In this document: positions 1 through 5,569 of the stretch, one piece after another
Layout: each line of letters starts with the position of its first letter
Numbering within the stretch: position 1 is the first letter of the stretch
NCBI GenBank assembly: GCA_002411085.1
Contig: DHQK01000276.1
Span: 69,863 to 77,989 of the forward strand
Direction: 5' to 3'
DNA: 8,127 nt
Origin: Marinilabilia sp. UBA5340
GTDB taxonomy: Bacteria; Bacteroidota; Bacteroidia; Bacteroidales; Marinilabiliaceae
Made by a program: the position numbers and the translations under genes
Notes under the pieces: model-generated
Databases searched by the model: none
Told to the model about the DNA's origin: nothing
The model's input: only the letters and a program-made list of their open reading frames with translations

Positions 1-56
1 GAAGATGAATCAATTTTGGATGCAATTCGTTGTTGATTTGCTGTGAAAATTGCCAT
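1..56 (-). CDS. possible 5' end of a divergent gene, cut by window edge
   Basis: On the minus strand an ATG at 54-56 opens a frame that stays open to the left edge, reading MAIFTANQQRIASKIDSS. An in-frame stop lies upstream at 78-80, so this ATG would be the first possible ATG start. The 18 residues are too few to assign a family. Support comes from the long non-coding stretch to its right, which carries a minus-strand promoter-like box at 334-341 and palindromes. Against it, plus-strand frame 1 is also open from the edge (EDESILDAIRC, stop at 34-36) and could equally be the 3' end of an upstream gene. The two readings cannot be separated without sequence beyond the edge. Confidence 0.25.
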   Translation of the reverse strand, partial: MAIFTANQQRIASKIDSS

Positions 57-333
57 AATTTTCAGTTTGGTGAATAATCAGTTTATTTGGTCAGAGTAGT
101 TGCCGGAAAAAACCAGCAAGACAACCGAAGTGGTTGATTGTTTCTGCGCGACAAAATTAATCAAAATATTTGAATTGAGAAAAGATGGCTGCCGTGCATT
201 GGGCTTTGAATGGGGTGTTGGGCTTTGTAATACTCATTGATTTAATTGTTTGTGATGTTTTGGTCGATTGTTGCTCGTTTATTTGTTGAATTCTGGTTTT
301 TTATATTTGTTGTGTGCGAACTAAATATTTATA

Positions 334-341
334 CAAAGCTA
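334..341 (-). promoter_or_regulatory. candidate Bacteroidota -7 box (TAGCTTTG)
   Basis: Read on the minus strand the sequence is TAGCTTTG, a full match to the TAnnTTTG -7 consensus of the Bacteroidota primary sigma factor. The nearest upstream TTG (356-358, minus strand) is only 14 nt away, shorter than the usual spacing of about 17-23, so the -33 element is weak. It points toward the possible minus-strand start at 56 and would give a leader of roughly 270 nt. Two palindromes sit just upstream at 367-402, in the place an activator or operator would occupy. The call rests on one box in a low-complexity AT-rich context. Confidence 0.3.
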
Positions 342-366
342 ATTTGTTGTATTATCAAGTTTTAAA

Positions 367-402
367 TGTTGATTCAACAATAGTGGTATGCAAACATGTT
401 TG
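367..402. promoter_or_regulatory. pair of close perfect palindromes, possible operator
   Basis: Two perfect palindromes lie 11 nt apart. The first, 367-379, is TGTTGA-T-TCAACA (6-bp arms, one central base). The second, 391-402, is CAAACATGTTTG (12 bp, no spacer). Their centres are about 23-24 bp apart, close to two helical turns, and the arms are related (TGTTGA and TGTTTG). They sit upstream of the minus-strand TAGCTTTG box. This arrangement fits a dimeric regulator bound to the same face of the helix, but no regulator is known and chance palindromes of this size do occur. Confidence 0.35.
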
Positions 403-476
403 ATGTTCTTGTGTCGGTCTTTTTGGGGATGTTCCTGATTTTTGAAATGGAAAAACACCGATACCATGATTTTATC

Positions 477-584
477 TTAAGCCCAAATTCTTGCAAGTAA
501 GCGGCGAAGCCGGGCAGAAAGATTCTCACTCAGTCGATTAAGAAAATGTAAGATCTCCACAAATGGATGGTGAAAGAACAACAT
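477..584 (-). CDS. 35-codon protein-like ORF, unrecognised
   Basis: A short minus-strand frame runs from ATG at 582-584 to TAA at 477-479. It starts MLFFHHPFVEILHFLNRLSE and ends SARLRRLLARIWA. The composition is protein-like: a hydrophobic and aromatic start, then an amphipathic, arginine-rich C-terminus. A stop codon lies two codons upstream of the ATG (TAG AAG ATG), so this is not simply the tail of a longer intact frame. It lies wholly inside the inverted-repeat-bounded segment at 495-646 except for its last few codons. I do not recognise a family. It may be a small protein, a remnant of a transposase-like gene, or a chance reading of a conserved non-coding repeat. Confidence 0.2.
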   Translation of the reverse strand: MLFFHHPFVEILHFLNRLSENLSARLRRLLARIWA

Positions 585-646
585 CTTCTATATCGGGGTT
601 AATGTTAGGTAAAGCGCTACTTTGATTCCCTTGTTCCGCTCAACTT
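495..646. repeat. segment bounded by imperfect inverted repeats, possible MITE or IS relic
   Basis: The left arm is AAGT-A-AGCGG (495-504) and the right arm CCGCT-CA-ACTT (636-646). They are inverted copies that differ only in the one or two central bases. The interior is less AT-rich than its flanks and contains a short GC hairpin (CGGC-GAA-GCCG) next to the left arm and the 35-codon ORF. This contrast with the surrounding AT-rich DNA suggests an inserted small element or the relic of one. No target-site duplication was identified and no second copy is in the window, so the mobile origin is an inference. Confidence 0.25.
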
Positions 647-897
647 AGGTTAAATATAAGTCATCATTTAAAAAAGTGCTACATAATTCTGATCAGATTC
701 ATATTAAAGAAGGGACAGGAATCTTCATAATCCATGCTATTCCTCCAAGGTGTTCAGTTTGTTTTTATATCACCGGTTTTTGGGATGTGGACAGAATGGA
801 TAAAATTAAATACCTGTCAATGATAGCACTAAAAAATAACCTGTTTTATGCAGGAATTAGTCAGGTTAAAATGTTTATTTTGCAATAAAAAGAGCTT
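585..897. other. leader region upstream of the YhcH-family gene
   Basis: The part beyond 646 is AT-rich and has no recognised gene. A GTG-initiated frame of 70 codons at 676-888 is open but looks unlike a conserved protein and has no credible ribosome binding site. It is in the same frame as the gene at 898 and ends with TAA nine bases before its ATG, so it is not a missing N-terminus. TCAGTTTG (754-761) is a one-mismatch -7 box without a suitable TTG upstream. A promoter for the gene at 898 presumably lies here but I cannot place it. Confidence 0.5.
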
Positions 898-1353
898 ATG
901 ATTATTGATACGTTTGAAAATGCGGCACGGTATTATATGCTGCATCCTGCTATGGAGCTGGTTTTGGATTATCTCGAAAATCTTGATCCTTCAGATTTTG
1001 AGCCCGGTCGTGTCGAACTGAGTGGAAGTGATGTCTTTGTGAATGCTATGGAGCAAAGCACTCTGTCGGAAGAGGAAGCAGTATGGGAATCGCATGAAAG
1101 GCATATTGATATTCATTACCTGATGGAAGGTCATGAAATTATAAAATATGCAGAAGAGTATAAGATGGAGGTGGAGGTGCCCTATGATGAGGAGAAAGAT
1201 TGTACCCTCTTTACAGGTGATGATGGTTTAGTAGTAAATCATCCAAAGGGTTCTTTTGTCATATTTTTTCCTGAGGAAATCCACAAGGCAATGGTGACTG
1301 ATGGTATCCCGTCAAAAGTGAAAAAACTGGTCGGAAAGATCAGGGTGGATTAA
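898..1353 (+). CDS. YhcH/YjgK/YiaL family protein (DUF386, cupin-like)
   Basis: This is a complete 151-residue protein of the YhcH/YjgK/YiaL family, which includes the EbgC subunit of evolved beta-galactosidase. Family members are small cytoplasmic cupin-like beta-barrels that bind a metal and are often linked to catabolism of sugars such as sialic acid or host and plant glycans. The exact reaction is unsettled for most of them. The typical start MIIDTFENAARYY, the conserved WESHERHIDIHY block (63-74; His66, His69, Asp71, His73) and FFPEEIHK (123-130) are all visible, as is the C-terminal VKKLVGKIRV strand. The length is normal. The ATG at 898 follows an AGAG four bases upstream, a weak ribosome site. 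No sugar transporter or kinase adjoins it, so the substrate cannot be inferred from context. Transcription ends at the shared terminator at 1363-1404. Confidence 0.92.
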   Translation: MIIDTFENAARYYMLHPAMELVLDYLENLDPSDFEPGRVELSGSDVFVNAMEQSTLSEEEAVWESHERHIDIHYLMEGHEIIKYAEEYKMEVEVPYDEEKDCTLFTGDDGLVVNHPKGSFVIFFPEEIHKAMVTDGIPSKVKKLVGKIRVD

Positions 1354-1362
1354 AAATAAAAG

Positions 1363-1404
1363 AGGGGTAATTACTTGTTGCAGTAGTTACCCCTTAATTT
1401 TTTT
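1363..1404. terminator. bidirectional intrinsic terminator between convergent genes
   Basis: AGGGGTAA-T-TACT (1363-1375), a six-base loop TGTTGC, and AGTA-G-TTACCCCT (1382-1394) form a 13-bp stem with a single internal T-G position, which is a wobble pair in the plus-strand RNA. Seven T residues follow at 1398-1404 for the plus-strand gene. A-rich sequence just before the stem (1352-1361) supplies a U-rich tail for the minus-strand gene. The plus-side T tract overlaps the stop codon of the RRM gene, so the two genes are packed very tightly. Confidence 0.85.
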
Positions 1405-1696
1405 AGTATCTGCGCTGATTGCGGTTGCCACCGAATGAGCGGTCACGGCCTTCGCCTTTTGGACGGGCTTTTTTTACCACAATGGGGCTGTTGTCAAAGA
1501 GGCATTCATTCAGGTCTTTGATGGCCTTCTGAGCTGCATCCTCTTCTTTCATTTCAACAAATCCAAAGCGCTTTGAAGAACCGGTTTCCCTGTCCATAAT
1601 TACTTTGGCTGATACTACTTCGCCATACTCGGCGAACAAATCGTTTAAGTCTTCGCTTGTAGTTGCGGCACTTAACTTTGCTACAAAAAGATTCAT
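1403..1696 (-). CDS. single-RRM RNA-binding protein
   Basis: This 97-residue protein is one RNA recognition motif plus a short basic tail. RNP2 is LFVAKL (3-8) and RNP1 is KRFGFVEM (42-49), with the stacking aromatics Phe4, Phe44 and Phe46 present. The helix ATTSEDLNDLFAEYGEV and the strand SAKVIMDRETG between them are standard. The tail (about 78-97) is rich in Gly, Arg and Asn (RDRSFGGNRNQRRY) and probably adds non-specific RNA affinity. Such proteins are frequent in Bacteroidota. In Bacteroides, members of this family act as post-transcriptional regulators that influence polysaccharide genes. Arg43 replaces the Gly usual at RNP1 position 2, and Lys7 sits where Asn is common in RNP2. The ATG is preceded by a T/A-rich leader without a Shine-Dalgarno site. 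A one-mismatch -7 box (GATATTTG, minus strand, 1757-1764) and a hairpin (1732-1772) lie upstream. Confidence 0.95.
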   Translation of the reverse strand: MNLFVAKLSAATTSEDLNDLFAEYGEVVSAKVIMDRETGSSKRFGFVEMKEEDAAQKAIKDLNECLFDNSPIVVKKARPKGEGRDRSFGGNRNQRRY

Positions 1697-1731
1697 TTAA
1701 AAAAATGTTTGAACTGATTCACAACCATAGA

Positions 1732-1772
1732 GGATGGCAATGATGCATGCGGTGTGCAAATATCATTCATCC
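1732..1772. promoter_or_regulatory. long imperfect hairpin in the promoter/leader of the RRM gene
   Basis: GGATG-gc-AATGAT (1732-1744) and ATCATT-CATCC (1762-1772) form an 11-bp stem interrupted only by a two-base bulge, closing a 17-base loop that contains GCATGC and GCAAAT. It lies 36 bp upstream of the RRM start. A candidate minus-strand -7 box, GATATTTG (1757-1764), overlaps the right arm. The element could therefore be an operator at the DNA level or, if transcription starts further upstream, an RNA hairpin in the leader. The rest of the 294-bp divergent gap (1697-1990) is AT-rich, and I could place no promoter for the plus-strand transporter gene in it. Confidence 0.45.
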
Positions 1773-1990
1773 GGCTGCTGTGTAATCGAAAAATGTAAAT
1801 AATAAAGAACTAAAATAGAAGTGTAGCAAGGCATTTCAATTAAGGGAAGCGTAAAAGAAGTGCTGTACGTAAAAATCTATCGGATGCAAAGGAACAACCT
1901 TTTTCCGGTTTTTTAGTTATTTTGTTGTGTGAAAATTGCTTAAATAATTCCATTGTAATTGCTTAATCTGTTAAAATAAAGATTCTTGTT

Positions 1991-3148
1991 ATGATTTCCA
2001 AGCCCGTAAGGACTGTTATTGCTGCTATTGTTACTATGCTCGCTCTGGGCAGTATTTATGCCTGGAGTATTTATGTTCCCCGGCTGGTTGCTGAATTTGG
2101 ATTTTCCACCGGGCAAACCCAGTTGATTTTTGGCCTTTTTATCGCTGTTTTTACTGTTACAATGGTTTTTGGTCCATCGCTGATTACCCGATATGGAGCA
2201 AAGCGATTGGCTCTTTGGGGTTCTTTTATTTATGCTTTGGGTTTTAGCCTGATTCCTTTGTCAGGTGTTTCTTTTATGGTTTTGTTGGTTGGAATATCAT
2301 TGTTTGCAGGAATTGCAACCGGCTTTGGGTATTTAATTTCTATCTCCATCCCGGTGGAATGGTTTCCTCAGAAGAAGGGATTGATTACCGGACTTGTTTC
2401 TGCCGGTTTTGGGGCTGGCGCTATATTGGAGTCTCAGGTAGTGCAGGTTTTGCTTGAGAGAGAATTTGCTTTGGCACAAATTTTTTTAATTGTTGGAGTA
2501 GGGAAAGGAGTCTTGTTGTTTGTGGCCTCATTTTTTATTGATCGTCCTGCCCTGACTTATGCAACGGTTGGTTTAGTGCCTTTAAAAGAACTTCTGAGTC
2601 AAAGCCGGTTTTGGCGTTTGTTTGCAGGGATTTTCACGGGAACGTTTGCCGGCTTACTGGTTATTGGTAACCTTAAACCCATTGGTGCCGAGTTTCCTAT
2701 TGAGGAGACAACGCTCGTACTGGGTATTACCATTTTTTCTATTGCCAATTTCATGGGACGTCTCTTCTGGGGGTGGTTGAATGACTTCGTAAGTGGCCGT
2801 GTATTGATTCCACTCTCTTTGTTGATGATGTCCGTTTTTACCCTGTTGATAGGTCTTATGAATCTGACTCCTTCTCTATATCTTTTTATTGCTTTCGCAG
2901 TAGGTTTCAGTTTTGGTGCTAATTTTGTAATTTATGCCAAAGAAACTGCACAAATTTACGGGCTTAACAATCTTGGAAAGATCTACCCGTTTGTGTTTTT
3001 AGGATACGGAATTTCTGGAGTTGCGGGACCATTCACGGGTGGAGTACTCAAAGACCTTACCGGAAGTTATCAGGATCCGGCTTATGTGGCTGCGGCTTTG
3101 TGTCTCATTGTATTTTTTGTTTTGTTGATGGCTAAGCCACAGAATTAG
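1991..3148 (+). CDS. MFS transporter, oxalate/formate antiporter (OFA) type
   Basis: This 385-residue inner-membrane carrier has about twelve hydrophobic segments: roughly 8-30, 44-64, 71-90, 94-120, 131-154, 161-183, 207-228, 240-262, 270-290, 294-315, 331-353 and 364-383. OFA-family marks are GSIYAWSIYVPRL (20-32) in helix 1, the ITRYGAKR loop (65-72), the NFMGRLFWGWLNDFVSGR block (253-270) after helix 8, and YGISGVAGPFTGG (339-351) in helix 11. The OFA family moves small mono- and dicarboxylates such as oxalate, formate, lactate or pyruvate. In OxlT two basic residues, Arg272 and Lys355, bind oxalate. By eye, Arg257 is a candidate for the first, but helix 11 has no lysine at the expected place, which argues against oxalate as substrate. 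No oxalate-degrading genes adjoin it. The ATG has no clear ribosome site. Two hairpins follow the stop. Confidence 0.88.
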   Translation: MISKPVRTVIAAIVTMLALGSIYAWSIYVPRLVAEFGFSTGQTQLIFGLFIAVFTVTMVFGPSLITRYGAKRLALWGSFIYALGFSLIPLSGVSFMVLLVGISLFAGIATGFGYLISISIPVEWFPQKKGLITGLVSAGFGAGAILESQVVQVLLEREFALAQIFLIVGVGKGVLLFVASFFIDRPALTYATVGLVPLKELLSQSRFWRLFAGIFTGTFAGLLVIGNLKPIGAEFPIEETTLVLGITIFSIANFMGRLFWGWLNDFVSGRVLIPLSLLMMSVFTLLIGLMNLTPSLYLFIAFAVGFSFGANFVIYAKETAQIYGLNNLGKIYPFVFLGYGISGVAGPFTGGVLKDLTGSYQDPAYVAAALCLIVFFVLLMAKPQN

Positions 3149-3194
3149 ACTTTCGGTAGGGAAACTGTCTAAATCTGCTTATTTTTGTTGCCTT

Positions 3195-3231
3195 AGCACG
3201 GATTACTCACAAATAATCCTTGCTCTTTTTT
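3195..3231 (+). terminator. intrinsic terminator of the MFS transporter gene
   Basis: AGCA-C-GGATTA (3195-3205), an eight-base loop, and TAATCC-T-TGCT (3214-3224) form a stem of ten pairs with one mismatch, followed by C and then six T residues (3226-3231). A weaker hairpin, TTAGAC-TTTC / GAAA-ct-GTCTAA (3145-3172), overlaps the transporter stop codon upstream of it. Together they separate the transporter from the peptidase gene. The 136 bp between this terminator and the next start contain TAGGATTG (3329-3336), a one-mismatch -7 box without a correctly spaced TTG. Confidence 0.8.
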
Positions 3232-3367
3232 GGGTCGTTTTGTGACAAATAGAGAAGGGATAATTCAAAAATCAGGACTGTTGCTTTGAGGCTTTCAGCT
3301 TGTAAACACCTTCACTGTTTCGGTACGTTAGGATTGATTTTTAGATAACTTATTATTTTAGGATACC

Positions 3368-5566
3368 ATGCAAAAAGGAATCATTGTTTTTCTCTTTCTT
3401 ATACTGATTGGTCAGTTTTCTGTTGGGCAAAAATCGCAAATAACATTGGAGGATGTTACGCGAAATCACACTTTCTCTGCAGCAACGATTGAGGGTTTGC
3501 GATCCATGAAAGATGGTTTGCATTATACCACGCTGGAGGATAATGGAACCAAAATCGTCAAATATTCCTACAAAACGGGTGAAGCTGTAGAAGTGCTTTT
3601 TGAAATTGAGCGAATTAAACGCAATCCTTCTGAAGTTAAAAGGATTACCGGGTATGAGTTTAGCCCGGATGAGTCAAAGATATTGGTTTATAATGATGTG
3701 GAGCGAGTTTACCGTCGTTCTTTTCTGGCCAATTATTATGTGTATGACCGAAAATACAGGGAATTGATACCATTGGCAGAAGAAGGAAAACAGCAGGTGC
3801 CTGCTTTTTCTCCCGATGGTTATATGATCGCCTATGTCCGTGATAATAATATTTATTTGAAAAAACTGCGTTTCGGAACTACGAGTGCTATCACCGACGA
3901 CGGGGAAATGAATAAAATCATCAATGGTATTCCTGACTGGGTATATGAAGAGGAGTTTGGCTACAACCGTGCTTTTGAATGGTCGCCCAATAGTGAAGAT
4001 CTGGCTTACGTGAAATTTGATGAGTCGGAAGTGAAAGAGTTTTCTTTTCCCTTATACAAGGGATCTCACCCTACCCGTGAGGAATATGCCCTGTACCCCG
4101 GAGATTACAAGTTTAAATATCCAAAAGCCGGAGAGGATAACTCAAAAGTATCTGTCCATGTTTTTAATGTCAAAAACCGCACCACCAAAACCATGGATAT
4201 TGGTGATATGAAAGATGTTTATGTGCCTCGTCTGCGTTGGAGTACCGATCCTGATAAGCTTGGCATATTGAAAATGAATCGCAGACAGGATCAGCTTGAG
4301 CTGTTTGTTGCCAATCCGGCATCAGGTGTTGCCAATGCTTTACTTACGGTTCGGGAAGATCAGTATATTACCGAAAATGTGCTGGATAATATTCGTTTTC
4401 TTCCTGATGGCAAGCACTTTGTTTATGTAGGGCAGGATGACGGATATAATCATATTTATCTCTATTCCATGGCTGGCATTCAGGTGCGACAACTTACCAA
4501 AGGGGAGTGGGATGTGACAGATTATTACGGTTACGATGCCGATGAAGAGCTTTTCTATTTTCAGGCGGCCAAAGAGTCACCATTGCAACGGGAAGTTTAT
4601 GCTGTCGATTTCGAAGGAGAGGAGTTGGTACGTCTAACTCCTGAAGAAGGTTTTAATAGTGCGGATTTTAGTGAGCATTTTAGATTTTTCGTCAATACCT
4701 GGTCATCCGCCGATAGTGTTCCCGTGATATCCGTCTATGAAGCGGATGGAGACAGGGTCAGAGTCATTGAAGACAATAGTGAGTTGAGCAAGCGATTGGC
4801 GAATTATGACCTGCCTCAAAAGGAATTTTTCAATTTTTCCACCTCTGAGGGAGTGTTGCTGAATGGATATATGATTAAACCTACCGACTTTGATGAGCAA
4901 ACCCGGTATCCTGTGCTGATGTCGCAATATAGTGGTCCCAACTCTCAGGAAGTTCAGGATAAATATGGTGTCAACTGGGAGCAATACCTTGCCTCCAATG
5001 GCTATCTGGTTGTTTGTGTCGATGGGCGCGGTACCGGCGCCCGGGGAGAGGCGTTTCAGAAATCTACCTATATGCAGTTGGGCCGCCTGGAGTCAAATGA
5101 TCAGATTGAGACAGCACGTTACCTGGGAACCCTGAGTTATGTAAATCCCGATCGAATTGGTATCTGGGGATGGAGTTTTGGTGGGTATATGTCGTCTATT
5201 TGTCTGAGTCGTAGTGATCTTTTTAAGATAGGTATTGCTGTCGCTCCGGTCACCAACTGGCGGTATTATGATACCATTTATACCGAACGTTTTATGCGCA
5301 AACCTCAGGTAAACCCCGGAGGGTACGACGATAATAGTCCTATAAATATGGCAAAGAATCTGAGCGGCAGGTTGTTTTTAATTCATGGTAGTGCCGATGA
5401 CAATGTGCATTTTCAAAATACCATGGAATATGCAGAGCAGCTTATTCAGGCTGGTAAACAGTTCGACATGTTTGTGTACCCCAATCGAAATCACAGTATT
5501 TATGGTGGCAATACCCGTCATCATCTTTATACCATGATGAGTCAGTATATTTTTGACAATTTATGA
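3368..5566 (+). CDS. dpp4: dipeptidyl peptidase IV (S9B prolyl oligopeptidase family)
   Basis: This enzyme removes Xaa-Pro or Xaa-Ala dipeptides from peptide N-termini, and in Bacteroidota it works in the periplasm or at the cell surface on imported protein fragments. The 732-residue length matches the family. A signal peptide (MQKGIIVFLFLILIGQFSVG) ends before Gln21 or Lys22. Residues about 40-485 form the beta-propeller with the N-terminus-binding motif DWVYEEEF (190-197; Glu195 and Glu196). The alpha/beta hydrolase domain follows: the oxyanion Tyr521 in MSQYSGPNS, the nucleophile Ser603 in GWSFGGY, Asp677 in GSADDNVHFQ with Asn679, and His709 in NRNHSIYGG. All catalytic residues are present. 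The ATG has AGGA four bases upstream (3360-3363). The stop TGA is followed after three bases by the next gene in the same frame, so the two are probably co-transcribed although their products act in different compartments. Confidence 0.96.
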   Translation: MQKGIIVFLFLILIGQFSVGQKSQITLEDVTRNHTFSAATIEGLRSMKDGLHYTTLEDNGTKIVKYSYKTGEAVEVLFEIERIKRNPSEVKRITGYEFSPDESKILVYNDVERVYRRSFLANYYVYDRKYRELIPLAEEGKQQVPAFSPDGYMIAYVRDNNIYLKKLRFGTTSAITDDGEMNKIINGIPDWVYEEEFGYNRAFEWSPNSEDLAYVKFDESEVKEFSFPLYKGSHPTREEYALYPGDYKFKYPKAGEDNSKVSVHVFNVKNRTTKTMDIGDMKDVYVPRLRWSTDPDKLGILKMNRRQDQLELFVANPASGVANALLTVREDQYITENVLDNIRFLPDGKHFVYVGQDDGYNHIYLYSMAGIQVRQLTKGEWDVTDYYGYDADEELFYFQAAKESPLQREVYAVDFEGEELVRLTPEEGFNSADFSEHFRFFVNTWSSADSVPVISVYEADGDRVRVIEDNSELSKRLANYDLPQKEFFNFSTSEGVLLNGYMIKPTDFDEQTRYPVLMSQYSGPNSQEVQDKYGVNWEQYLASNGYLVVCVDGRGTGARGEAFQKSTYMQLGRLESNDQIETARYLGTLSYVNPDRIGIWGWSFGGYMSSICLSRSDLFKIGIAVAPVTNWRYYDTIYTERFMRKPQVNPGGYDDNSPINMAKNLSGRLFLIHGSADDNVHFQNTMEYAEQLIQAGKQFDMFVYPNRNHSIYGGNTRHHLYTMMSQYIFDNL

Positions 5567-5569
5567 TTT

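Larger units (their letters stand above)
57..476. other. AT-rich non-coding region with T/G-rich plus strand
   Basis: No convincing gene is present. The plus strand is strikingly rich in T and G between about 130 and 440, with many TTG, TTTG and TGTT words, so TTTG-type promoter matches arise easily by chance. A short hairpin lies at 100-119: TTGCCGG, an A6 loop, then CCAGCAA, with seven pairs of which one is G-U if read on the minus strand. A plus-strand TAnnTTTG match (TATATTTG, 302-309) has TTTG 16 nt upstream, slightly short for the usual spacing. It would lie almost 600 nt from the next plus-strand gene, so I do not call it a promoter. A 26-codon minus-strand ORF at 157-237 exists but has no supporting evidence. 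Confidence 0.6.

Noticed and set aside
157..237. 26-codon minus-strand ORF (starts MSITKPNTPFKAQ) in the left non-coding region
   Set aside because: Too short, with no ribosome site or family resemblance. Open frames of this size are expected by chance.
302..309. Plus-strand TATATTTG, a full TAnnTTTG match
   Set aside because: The TTTG upstream is only 16 nt away, the region is rich in such words, and the next plus-strand gene starts almost 600 nt later.
676..888. GTG-initiated 70-codon frame upstream of and in frame with the YhcH-family gene
   Set aside because: No recognisable protein features, no ribosome site, and the downstream protein is already full length with the family's usual start. 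It is best read as an untranslated leader.
3195..3231. Hairpin considered as a regulatory leader element of the peptidase gene
   Set aside because: The stem followed directly by six T residues just after the transporter gene is a standard terminator.
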